Origin: Eublepharis macularius
Lineage: Eukaryota > Chordata > Lepidosauria > Squamata > Eublepharidae
DNA: 64,000 nucleotides
Reading direction: 5' to 3'
NCBI RefSeq assembly: GCF_028583425.1
Contig: NC_072801.1
Span: 63,007,766 to 63,071,765 of the forward strand
The notes under the pieces are model-generated. The model saw only the letters and a list, made by a program, of their open reading frames with translations. It had not been told where the DNA came from and did no database searches. Below, piece by piece: positions 21,600 through 31,699 of this stretch (the stretch's first letter is position 1; every line of letters starts with the position of its first letter). The translations under genes were made by a program, and so were the position numbers.

Positions 21600-24500
21600 T
21601 ACATTTTTCCCATTCTTTTTTAATGTTTGTTTAGTCTGTACATTGTAATTCAGATACTTTTAGCAACTGCTTGTTTTAAAACACGAACACGCTCCAGTCC
21701 CCCACCGGACTGAGAAACACACACACTGTACAGTTCCCGAGGGGCACAACAAGAGCCTATCATAGTCCAGGCCCAACAACTGTGTGAAGAAAGGGGTTCT
21801 ATACATATTTTAGTACATTTGTTAACACAGAGGAAGCTTGGCACCAAAGGAACTGCACTCTGTGGCCAATAGGAGAAAGGGGTAATTAGAAAAGAAGAAT
21901 TTATATATAAATGTATGTATTTATATATCTGTATTAATATAAAAAGTCATCTGCTAACACGATAACGAAGGGTTGGGTTCAAATGGTGATCTGACTCTTC
22001 ATCCCGAAGTTGCAACGGTTGTAGGTCTGGGGATTTTTGAGTCCTGTCTCAAGAATATTCATCTCCCAGTTTCGCCAGCATGAGAAATTTGTCCTGCCAT
22101 TCTGTCATACCCACTGAATCCCAAATTCTCCAAAATATGGGAGGGCTGAAGAAGTTCTTTGACGATTACTGTGTGTCTTGTGGTGTCTTAAAAAGTAATG
22201 CCCAACGCTAGGAAAAGATGATCGTCCCTGTCCCTGTTTCACAATTCCAATAAGAGGCAGAGAAGACATCAGTGTCGACAGGGACCTGCAGGACCAGTGG
22301 CATCCTAGCAGCACACAAATCAGGGCTCAGAATCCAACTAGGAATATAACAGGCAAGGCAATGCAATGGGAACTCTGAACCATGTTATCCAAACCAACCA
22401 ATTCTTCAAAAAAACCCTCTGGCTTCCCAACCAGAATTAAAACTTTGGCCTTCCACATCTTCAACCCACTGAGTTCTTACAAGCCTCTTCCATAGAACTC
22501 TACCCAAAGCACCCTGCCTCCCAGGCCCTTTGCTCTTCCGGAGCCTTTCAGCTTTTCCGGAGACAATGTGGTCCTAGCTGGCTCTCTTTCAGAATCATGA
22601 CAGGATGTGTTTCAGGAGCTAATTCACATTGTACCAACTAGCAAAGCCCAACCACAACACAGAACAGAAATATATACTTGGGGGAGGGAGGGGGGATGAA
22701 ACAGCTTCTAAAAAGGATGACTGCAAATGTTAAACAGCTCTGAAAAAATTATCAGGGGTCAGGTGAGCCTTTGCTAGCAAGTACTTCATGCCTGCTCTGC
22801 CATAAAAGACTTGGCTAGAAAAGCACTTGCATTCTTTCTGTTGTGCCATCTTCCCCTCTATCCAAAAATATGCACTGAATGAGTGTCACTTTCTAATTCT
22901 GAGCACAAAAAGGGTGGTCAAAGAATGTCAAGGATAACTTACATTAACTGAGGCCAGGAAACTTTTAAAAGAACGCCTAAAATAAAGAGATTACATTTTC
23001 TCATTTGTTGGAAATAGGTCATGATTGTGAACGTCTTAAGCAAGGTCTGGCTGAACAGGATAAAATCAATTTTCAGATTGAAATCGCAATCAATCATGAA
23101 ATCTGTCATGTATGTTCCAGACTTGTAAATTATTCTGAGAAAATTTCCTTTGGAGGTCCACAGGCTTGGCCAAAGGCAGATGGTTTGGCGATTCTAAAAC
23201 AGTATTTTCTCTTATGAGAAAGCATAAAACATTTTTTCTCTCTCCCCTCCCACCCCCATCTTCTCCTGTGTTCTATTGTCCAACCAGGAAACTACAATTA
23301 AACAATTCAATACACATATCACCTACTGGATACGTTGTTGTGAACCCATTTTATCAAGTTTAAAAAGTGGATGGCATACAGAATAACCTTCAGGATTTGA
23401 AAAGTTTGGAGATTAGTATTCCTTTCCATGGGACTTCCATGGATGCACTGTTCAAGTAAAATATAGAAGGAGCTACTTCTGATAAGCAGATATGGGATAA
23501 AGAGGGTGTAGCATATTCATAAAGGGAAATTTGTACTACTGTTCATTTCTACTGGCAAATCAGGAAGCCAGGAAAGAATATATGGAAAAACGGTTTCCAT
23601 AGAAGGCAAACAGAAGTAGAACCAGAAAAAGTCCACTGAATTTCAGCTACATGTTCAGGTTTTTAACTTCAGGATAAAAATTAAAAACAAAAGGAAGATC
23701 CAGTATCCATCACTGCTGGAGGCAAGACTTTAGTGTGACTGGATCAATTAGCTGATCCAACTTATTTATCATGAGGTATCTTTTCCCCTTTTCTTCTGCT
23801 GAGACACATTTTAGCCATTACTCTTCTGTCCCTCATGTTTTTCGTTATGCATCTAGATTGTTTAAATGGCACACTGGGCCACCAAATGCTGCTCCAAATT
23901 CTCTACTTAGATCACAAAAGTGGGGGGGACCCCCACAGAGAACGGAATGTCCAGCATAGGGTCCAGAGGAGGAGGAGCGGCTCTTTTAGAACTCTTTGGT
24001 TGTTTGTAGTACATCAGCCATGCCTTCCTGCTCAGAGCTACACAGTGATATGCCCTGGAGTTTGCTGAAAGAAGGTACAAAAAAAGGAGTGGAGAGGTCA
24101 AGGTAACACATGGGGACAAAAGACTATTTGCAAGCATTTCTTTTGTCTGTTCCTACTTCGGGAATGACATCCCATGACGGGACTGAGGATGAAGATGTTA
24201 TCAAGAGGCATGCTGACTCCAAACTGACCAGCCTGCATTTGATTTGATGGAGAGGGGGGAGGACATGCCAAGAAAGGGAGGGGCCCATGGCTCAGACCTA
24301 GGAGGGGAGAATGCACATGAATAGATGGGCAAAAAACCAGAAGCAACATATCACTCTGGCCTGGGATGTGAGTGGCCACCAGGTTAGTTTGCTTTCCTGG
24401 CTCAACCAACAGGGGCATACAAACAAGTAGACTTGGATTGTGCGTGAGTGACCACTTACCATAGCCCCCATCCCAGATCCACTCTAGCTCAAGAAAAGGC

Positions 24501-25245
24501 ATTCAGCATTGATGCTGGGAGGTGGCTCATTTACTCTAGGTGCAATGGTGCATTGGCTTATGCAAGAATTTTAGCATACTGGGGAAAAAGGAGAGGCACT
24601 GATGGCTAACCCAAAGGAGAGGGCCCATGCTATAGGTTTAATAAGGGACAACCAACAATGCTTTTGCACTTCCTGTCTACCTTCTGAAGGCCAATTCACA
24701 TATATTTAAAAAGAATTCATCTGTGACACAGTCCTCCTGTGATGTACCATTTTAGAGCGCAGTCAGGGGAATCACACGTCTGAATGGTCTCTCATATTCA
24801 ATTCTCTCTGCATACGGAAAAGCATCATGTCATGGAGGCTATGCTCTAGCCCTATTCTCTCTTCCCACAATTTCCATCTCCAAAGCTATACTCACTCTTG
24901 GTGGGAAAATGCCACCTCTTAGGCAGCCCCCACCCCCCCACACACCCCTTCATCCTGGGGAATCCATGGTGGACAGGATTATGACTATTTGTTTTAGGAA
25001 ACTGAACAGCAGGACAACTTGTATTAACTTTCCTTCCTCATTAAGCTCTCACGTATTCTCTCTCTGGTGTTATGACTTGCCCAATCCAGGTATTTGTGAC
25101 CCCTCCCCAACTGTGCCATCTCACTTCAAACAAGCACAATTTGCTTACTATATGGAACCCCCCGCCCTTATGGCTTACAGTAGCCTGGAACTAGCCCCCT
25201 TTTCTCTCCCTTAGACCACCCATCCTTTCTGCAGCCACCTCAACA
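21600..25245 (-). other. probable long 3' UTR of ZNF865
   Basis: This block directly follows the ZNF865 stop codon on the minus strand and is unusually free of recognised repeats for 3.6 kb, unlike most intergenic DNA here. A minus-strand ATTAAA at 21619-21624 could mark the end. Frames inside it, such as a 134-codon one at 24.1-24.5 kb, have no recognisable domain. Confidence 0.35.
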
Positions 25246-28161
25246 CTACGGTTGTTCTTTGTGGCCCCCCATAGCAGCAAAGCGCTCCATCTTGTGAATG
25301 TGGCGGTGCTTCTTGAGACCGTAGGTGTTGGAGAAGGCTTCCCCGCAGGTGCTGCACTTGAAGGGTCGCCCACCCTGGTGGGCCTGGAGATGTTTGCTGA
25401 AATACTTGGGGTCCTTGAAGAGCTTGAGGCAGGCCCCACATCTTAACTCACGCTTGGCATCGTGGGAGCGTTGGTGACGCAAGATGGATGACAGGTAAAA
25501 GAAGCTCTTGGAACAGCGGTCACAGCGGTAGACCTTCTCACCTAGATGCACTCGCTGGTGCTCCAGAAGGTTGCTGCGATAGCGGAAGGTCTTGCCACAG
25601 GTGGGACAACGCTGGGGCCTGGCCACCACGTGAAGACGCTGATGTTCGGCCAGGCTGGATGACTGCGCAAAGCGCTTGTTGCAGAGGGCACATTTGTAGG
25701 CTCGCTCTCCTGTGTGCACCACTTTATGTTGACGTAGGTACCATGAGCGCAGGAAGCCACGTCCACAGACGGTGCAGCGGTAAGGGCGCTCCTCTGTGTG
25801 ACATCGTTGATGGCGCATCAGCAGAGCGGCCTCCCAGAAGCGCTTGCCACAAACTGGGCAAGAGAAATGGCGCTTCTGCAGATGGGTGCGGCGATGCAGC
25901 AGCAGGTCATAGGCTCCTGCAAAACTCTGCCCACATACTGAACAGGCCAGTGTGCGACGCACCAGGTGCACATACTTGTGGGTGACGAGCCCCAGGAAAT
26001 GCTTGAAGGTCTGGCCACAGATGGAACAGGAGAAGCGTTCCCCACTTGGCAAGGTGGGATGGTGATCTTCATACGATGTCATATTGTCACCCCCAGCCAG
26101 CCCATTCTCCAGCGGTGCAACTGCTGCTGCTGTCTCATCTGGGGGCAGGAGCCGTTCAGGAGCAGCCTGGTGGACCAGCTTGTGCCACATGAGGTTCTCA
26201 ATGAAGCCAAAGCACTTGCCGCAGGCATCACAAGGGTATGGCTTCTCAGCCACATGGACCTCCTTGTGACTCATGACATGAAAGAGATCAGGGAAGCGTT
26301 CTCCGCAGTCGGAACAGCCGTAGGTTAGCCCCTCAGGAGGTGGGGGCAGCGAGGGCCCCATGGGGGTCAGTGAAGGTCCCATCGGTGGCAAAGAGCAAGG
26401 AAGTTGCAGCCGGTGGATCTGTTTGTGCCGGGTTAAGCTCTGCGGGTAACCAAAAACCTTCCCACATATCTCGCATTTGTAGGGCCTCTCCCGGGTGTGC
26501 ACCACATGGTGTTTGCTGAGGTGGAAGGATTCGCGGAAGCGCTTCCCACACACTGCACACTGGTGGGGTTTCTCGCCCGTATGAATCCGTTCATGTCGTT
26601 TGAGTGTCTCCCTCCGCCCAAAGCCACGGCCACAGATCCCACAGCAGAAGTTCTTGCCCGCTGCTGTCCCCACCAGTAGTGGGTGAGCACCCAAAAGCCC
26701 ATATGATGCTGGCTTGGTGTCTCCCTCAGAACTGGTAGTCTGTCCATCTTGGGGGAGGAGATATGCCCCTGGGGGCAGGTAGGGAAGTGCAGCATTGGTG
26801 CCATCCTTGGGTAGTTGGGCTCCCTCATGCTGCAGCTGCCGATGACGCAGGAGGTTTTGGGGAGCTACATAGCCCTTGCCACAGATGTCACACTTGTATT
26901 CTGGACGTGGGGGTATGGTTCCAGGTGGGGCGTGGGTTGCCTGGTGCTTGAGTAGGTAGGAGGCATCTCGGAATTCCTTGCCACACACCCCACACTGCAC
27001 TCGCAAGAGGTCTGAATGGGTCCGTATGTGCCGCTTCAGGCTCTCACGGCGGTTGAAGCTTTTCTGGCAGACGGAGCACGAGAACGGCTTTTCACCAGTG
27101 TGAATGATCTGATGCTGATGCAAGTGGCTTGGCTTTTTAAACACCTTCCAGCAGAGAGAACAAGTGAAAGGACCTTCTGTCTGAGCAATGGCCGCACCCA
27201 GAGCAGAGGCAGCAGTCACACCAGTCGGTGTTGGTACTACCTGTGGGTTGCTGCTTTGAGGAGGAGGTTGGACGGCTCCCTCAGCATTGGGAGCAGGAGC
27301 TGCGCTGGTTACGGCGGCGGCAGCAGCAGCAGCAGCAGCTGCTGCTGCTACATTAGCAGCCGCTGCATTAGCAGCCGCTGTGGCATCCTCTGTGTCCTTG
27401 TGACAGCGTCGGTGCCGAATGAGACTGGAGATGTGGTTGTAAGTGCGCCCGCAGGTGGTGCACTCATATGGCCGTTCGCCCGTATGTACCAGCATGTGCT
27501 GCACCAGGTGGGATGACTGTTTGAATGATTTTTGGCACACCCCACACGGGAAGCGCCGATCAATGAAGTATTTCAAACGCCTAAAGTAGTTTTTGTCGTC
27601 CTTGATTGCCTGGCTGTCAGGGGTTACAGAGGTGGCAGCCGGTGGTGGTGCCTGCCCACGTTTCAGGCTACTGAAGAGGTGCTGGTGGCCAGAAAGGTCC
27701 ACAATACCCCACTGTGGAGTGTTGTAGGCAGCGGCAGCTGCGGCAGCTGCAGCTGTAGTATCAAAGAGAGGCTGGCCTGTTGGTGGAACCACTGCTGGAG
27801 TACTGTATGGGGGCTGTGGCGGCTGCTGCTGCTGTGATGCAGGTGCCCCAGGGTCAGCTTTCTTGACTTGAACGTTAGTAGAAGAGGTGGATGAGGAAGA
27901 AGAGGAGGAGGGGCCCTCAGTTTTGGGCTTAGAAGTGCCAACAGTTGGAGGGACACGGTCAAAGTGAGTTGGAGGGGCAGCAGTAGGTGGCTGGGTGTAC
28001 TCGTACTGCGGCTGTGGGCAGGGGAGAGAAGCGACTGCTTTGGCGTGTTCGTGGTTATAGGCCTCCATAGGTTCAAAGCGCTGGTGGTTTAGGAACTCCA
28101 GGAAGTCGAATGGGTAGCTCTGGAAATGCACACCCTCATCGCTCGCTGCATTGGCTTCCAT
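25246..28161 (-). CDS. ZNF865: ZNF865, 20-finger C2H2 protein
   Basis: Predicted nuclear DNA-binding protein of 971 residues in a single coding exon. The start at 28161 was chosen because an acceptor (cttcatctag) ends at 28185, leaving 23 non-coding bases before ATGGAAGCC. The longer frame to 28200 crosses this splice site. The N-terminus VHFQSYPFDFLEFLNHQRFE and the block WGIVDLSGHQHLF (151-163) match human ZNF865 as remembered. I count 20 C2H2 fingers: two at about 204-254, then a poly-Ala linker (271-284), then eighteen in clusters to the C-terminus. Many fingers have TGE(K/R)P linkers; others are separated by Pro- or Gly-rich spacers. Ser and Ala homopolymers replace the longer human Pro/Ala runs. 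The first exon is predicted near 34.9-35.2 kb. Confidence 0.93.
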   Translation of the reverse strand: MEANAASDEGVHFQSYPFDFLEFLNHQRFEPMEAYNHEHAKAVASLPCPQPQYEYTQPPTAAPPTHFDRVPPTVGTSKPKTEGPSSSSSSSTSSTNVQVKKADPGAPASQQQQPPQPPYSTPAVVPPTGQPLFDTTAAAAAAAAAYNTPQWGIVDLSGHQHLFSSLKRGQAPPPAATSVTPDSQAIKDDKNYFRRLKYFIDRRFPCGVCQKSFKQSSHLVQHMLVHTGERPYECTTCGRTYNHISSLIRHRRCHKDTEDATAAANAAAANVAAAAAAAAAAAAVTSAAPAPNAEGAVQPPPQSSNPQVVPTPTGVTAASALGAAIAQTEGPFTCSLCWKVFKKPSHLHQHQIIHTGEKPFSCSVCQKSFNRRESLKRHIRTHSDLLRVQCGVCGKEFRDASYLLKHQATHAPPGTIPPRPEYKCDICGKGYVAPQNLLRHRQLQHEGAQLPKDGTNAALPYLPPGAYLLPQDGQTTSSEGDTKPASYGLLGAHPLLVGTAAGKNFCCGICGRGFGRRETLKRHERIHTGEKPHQCAVCGKRFRESFHLSKHHVVHTRERPYKCEICGKVFGYPQSLTRHKQIHRLQLPCSLPPMGPSLTPMGPSLPPPPEGLTYGCSDCGERFPDLFHVMSHKEVHVAEKPYPCDACGKCFGFIENLMWHKLVHQAAPERLLPPDETAAAVAPLENGLAGGDNMTSYEDHHPTLPSGERFSCSICGQTFKHFLGLVTHKYVHLVRRTLACSVCGQSFAGAYDLLLHRRTHLQKRHFSCPVCGKRFWEAALLMRHQRCHTEERPYRCTVCGRGFLRSWYLRQHKVVHTGERAYKCALCNKRFAQSSSLAEHQRLHVVARPQRCPTCGKTFRYRSNLLEHQRVHLGEKVYRCDRCSKSFFYLSSILRHQRSHDAKRELRCGACLKLFKDPKYFSKHLQAHQGGRPFKCSTCGEAFSNTYGLKKHRHIHKMERFAAMGGHKEQP
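27316..27385 (-). repeat. poly-alanine codon repeat in ZNF865
   Basis: A run of GCN codons encoding 13 consecutive Ala. The mixed GCA/GCT use makes CAGCAGCAGCTGCTGCTG, a hairpin-capable palindrome. An adjacent 15-bp direct duplication ('attagcagccgctgc') adds more Ala and Asn. The tract separates fingers 2 and 3. Confidence 0.75.
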
Positions 28162-28242
28162 CTCCGCCCGGGAGGGGGCACTGCCTAGATGAAGAAGCAA
28201 AACACGGTATCAACATAAATATATGCATACTATGTACATCAA

Positions 28243-28432
28243 GATAGTTTTAGGTGGGTAGCCATGTTGGTCTGCAGAAGAACAGCAGGATTTGAGTCCA
28301 GTGGTACCTCAGAGACCAATAAGATTTTCCGGGTATGAGTTTTCAAGAGTCAGAGCTCTGACTCTCCAAAGCTAATACCCTGAAAATGTGTTAGTCTCTA
28401 AGGTGTCACTGGATTCAAATCCTGCTAGGTAT
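28243..28432. mobile_element. Penelope-like terminal fragment, inverted pair
   Basis: Left part: 'gggtagccatgttggtctgc', 'gatttgagtccagtgg', 'agattttccgggtatgag'. Right part: 'ctctgactctccaaagct', 'ataccctgaaaatg', 'gtcactggattcaaatcctg'. These are the two complementary halves of the PLE terminal repeat facing each other. It lies in the predicted ZNF865 first intron. Confidence 0.6.
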
Positions 28433-28479
28433 ATCAAGTTTCTCCTCCTCTGCAGCCCCTTGTTTTTGAGACCAAACAA

Positions 28480-28692
28480 TAACTCACACATGAAGCTGCC
28501 TTACACTGACTCAGACTCTTGGTCCATCACAGCCAGTATCGTCTACTCAAACTGGCAGCAGCTCTCCAGGGTTGCAGGCAAAAATCTTTCCCATCACTTC
28601 CTGCCAGAGTCTTTAACTGGAGATGCTTGGGACTGAACCCGGGACCTTCTGCATACCAAGCAGATGTTCAGTCACTGAGCCATTACGCTTCA
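28480..28692 (-). mobile_element. tRNA-derived SINE (squamate type)
   Basis: The minus strand begins with a tRNA-like promoter ('cagatggtctgc'-type A box and 'ggtcccgggttcagtccc'-type B box). It continues with 'ggagagctgctgccag' and 'tgagtagacgatactgg', and ends near 'ttcatgtgtgag'. It is almost full length. Confidence 0.75.
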
Positions 28693-29574
28693 CATACTGT
28701 GAGATGAAGAACATGCAATTAAAAAGATCCTAATTGCTATTCAGCTAATGAGCTCTGAGGCTTCCTTACCTCTTTTTATGCGGCTCGCTATCTGTGAGAT
28801 GCTTGATACCACTTTATTTTTATGATGCCAGCAGGGTTTATATTTGGCAGTACTTGATGAGCCCTGATAACTCCTGTGCCACCAGTTCTATGAAGATTTA
28901 TGGAGTTCTATCAGCTGTTAAAACTACTGCAGCTGAAAGCATGTGTTATGAGCTGGAAGACCTGGATACAAATTTTCAGTTCAGCCACGAACTCAGAGTG
29001 AGAGGATGACATGTGGGTCTGAAGTGGGGTGGAAGACAAATGAGGGACTAGAAACATGGATGAAGAAAGCATGGATGGCCAGGGTCATTTTAGGGAGTCC
29101 AGAAGCCCATACTTGCCCCTCAGCTAATCACATGCTTCCCTTGTAGTTATGACCTGGCCATACAGCAGAGTCTGTTTTGGCAAGATATATGTGCCTCCTC
29201 GCTGCTTTTGGCACCCCATGGAGTTGAGACTGAATGTGACAAACCCAGATCTAAATTCAGACACCCCATATATGAGCCCTTGAAAACCCAGGAAGGGGAG
29301 GGCACAATACAAATTTGACCAATAACAACTCGCATAGGACCGGAGGATTCCAAACTGAAGAAGTGGGCTTCTTGGCCCCTTCTAGTCCCATGTTTTCCTA
29401 GTTCAGCTTGTCCCTAATTGGAGCATGTGTTCTTTAGACTTATTCAAACTTAAATTCTTCTTTGCACTCAAGACTTCCCGAACATTCTGCATCAAAGCAC
29501 TGAATTCTACAACTTGTATAAACTAAAGCAGACTAATTCAGCTGCATGTATTTTTATTTGTATCACCTTACACC

Positions 29575-29740
29575 CCAAATTGGCTTACATTCTTTATTTT
29601 ATTTTCATGATAACCCGGTGAAGTAGGTTAGGCTGAGACGGTGTAATCGGCCCAAGCTTCCATGGCAGAGTGGGGATTTGAAACTGGACTTCCCCAGTTA
29701 CTAGGATGAAACCCCAACCTCTATGCCACGTTACTCTGTA
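29575..29740 (-). mobile_element. CORE/MIR-like SINE
   Basis: The plus strand reads 'ggtgaagtaggttaggctgag...', 'ggcagagtggggatttgaaac' and a reversed tRNA head ending at the 'gccacgtta' region. It is thus a minus-strand SINE with tRNA head and CORE-like body. Confidence 0.65.
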
Positions 29741-29929
29741 TGTTAGACATGAGAAGGGTCAAGGAACTATGAATGGCCCTACAAGCAATGTGGCTCACCT
29801 CCAATTCCTGTGTCCAGCTCTGGCTAAACACTTACATGTATTGTTCTTCATAAGACTTGTCCTGGTTCCTTTTCTCATACATTATAGGGTAAGAACAAGA
29901 ACAGCAGCAGACTTGCACACCCCTTCTGA

Positions 29930-30330
29930 CAGGTTTAGGAAGGAGTCATGCTCAGTGATAAGAACATGTGCTTTGCCTATAGAAGATCCAAACTTCAAAC
30001 TTCCATTAAGGGATTTATTTAATTTTTTTATACCCCGCTTTTCTTCCCAGTGGGGACTCAAAGCAGCTCACGTCATTCTCCTCTTCTCCATTTTATCTTA
30101 AATACCTCATGAGGTAGGTTAGGCTGAGAGGGTATGACTGGCCCAAGGTCACCCAGCAAGCTTCTGTGGCAGAGTGGGGATTTGAACCTGGGCCTCTCAG
30201 ATCCTAGTCTGCCACTCTAACCACTATGCCACACTGGCTCTCAGCAGGTAATGTAAAAGACCTCTACCTAATACCCTGAAAAGCCACTGCCTGTCAGAGT
30301 AAATAATACCGGGATAGGCCAATGGAAACT
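29930..30330 (+). mobile_element. tRNA-derived SINE split by a CORE-like SINE
   Basis: The tRNA head ('agtgataagaacatgtgctttgcc') is at 29930-30003 and the body ('gtaatgtaaaagacctctacc...gccactgcctgtcagagtaa') resumes at 30243. Between them, 30004-30242 is a nearly complete CORE/MIR-like SINE on the minus strand, containing 'gtgaggtaggttaggct' type sequence and 'ggggatttgaacctgggcc'. The CORE-like SINE therefore inserted second. Confidence 0.7.
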
Positions 30331-30339
30331 ACTTGTAAC

Positions 30340-30450
30340 TGATGATGAGAGCTCTGACTTTTGAAAGCGCATATCCTGTAAATCTTGTTGGTCTTTAAGG
30401 TGCCACTTGCTGTTCTAATGCAGACCAACACATCTACCCACCTAAAGCTT
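30340..30450 (+). mobile_element. Penelope-like terminal fragment
   Basis: Reads 'ctgatgatgagagctctgac', 'gaaagcgcatatcctgtaaatc', 'ttgttggtctttaaggtgcc' and ends 'gaccaacacatctacccacc', the sense PLE terminal repeat. Confidence 0.55.
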
Positions 30451-31139
30451 CTCAAACATAGTAATCACATAATATGGTCACTACCTATCACACTTTGCAT
30501 GCAACTTTTGGTTAGCCACTGCTACAGGTAGAACTGGGATAGTTGGTGTGATTCATCAAGGCAATTCTTCACTGTTCGCATTCAGTAAATGCGCCTTTTT
30601 GAACACCTTTTTCAAGTTACCTCCAAGTCATTCAACTCCTTCCGTTTCAAGTCTACAAAGGTAGCTCAAGCTATAGATATATGGAAGAATCTAATGTATA
30701 GGACTAATATTACTAATAGGTGATTTATTACATCAATAGCAGACGCACTGGGAACTGTAACCAATCCATAGCACTTGAATTCATCAACACTGTCAGCCCC
30801 CATCCCCATCCCCACACAAGGACATGTGATTTCTCACAATAGGAGCTAACATCTTAGCCTATCTCACCTCTTGCACATGTAATGACTTCAGCTATACTTC
30901 AGCTATATCTTTAGGTTTCAACCGGCACTTCTATACATATCTGTTTTACATTAATCCTCCTTTGTCCATCTATCACAGTTGGAAGCGATCCTCACCTACT
31001 CTGAGTAGATTTATTATTCTTCTGATTGGATTTAGTTTTAAATTTCTCTCTCTTTGTAATATCTCCCTCTGCCCCACCTTTCTGTAGTTTGCAGCTTTCA
31101 GTATAACCGTGTCTGTCTTATGCATGAACATTTCTCGCA

Positions 31140-31216
31140 TCTGAAAAAGTAAGCTGTGACTCATGAAGACTTAGGTTGGGACAAATGTGGTTAGCCTTTA
31201 AGGTGCCACTGGGTGG
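31140..31216 (+). mobile_element. Penelope-like terminal fragment
   Basis: Short piece with 'ctgtgactcatgaagactta' and 'gcctttaaggtgccactggg', diverged from the other copies. Confidence 0.4.
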
Positions 31217-31597
31217 GAAGAGATGGTTTTATTTTATTTTGCAACCTGTGTCTCCATAACTTTTTTTTGTCATTCTACTTAATGGTAGAGCTGACCATTA
31301 AACCAATTAAAGAAGTCTTTGTCAGCTGATGGGTGAAGTGCTGGTTTATATATTTTCAAAGAATTAACTGTATTGGAACAAAAAAGATACTTTAATACTG
31401 TCAACAGATTAGATACTTACGCTAGTTACAAAAACGAATTAGCTGTTATTATTAAACAATGAAACAACTTTTAAAAATCACAATGAATTATCATAACTTA
31501 ATGCTAGGTAAGATTTCTACAAATGCAAATAAATCACTGTCCAGTTCTTTGGATTTGAAGCTGGAACTCAAGAGTCAGACCAGATACAATTCTAACA

Positions 31598-31683
31598 GAG
31601 CAATCCTAAGCAGAGATACGCCAGTCTAAGACCATTGAAATCAATAGGCTTAGACTGGAATAACTCTTTTTAGGATTGCACTG
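31598..31683. repeat. short palindromic MITE
   Basis: Arms 'gagcaatcctaagcagag...ccagtctaag' and 'cttagactgg...ctttttaggattgcac' make a nearly perfect 86-bp hairpin with a 10-base loop region ('accattgaaatcaat'). Confidence 0.7.
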
Positions 31684-31699
31684 AAAAAAAGAAATAAAA

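Noticed and set aside
24098-24502. 134-codon minus-strand frame
   Set aside because: It lies in the probable ZNF865 3' UTR, with no domain or splice signals.
28600-28692. tRNA-like promoter boxes
   Set aside because: They belong to a tRNA-derived SINE, not to a functional tRNA gene.
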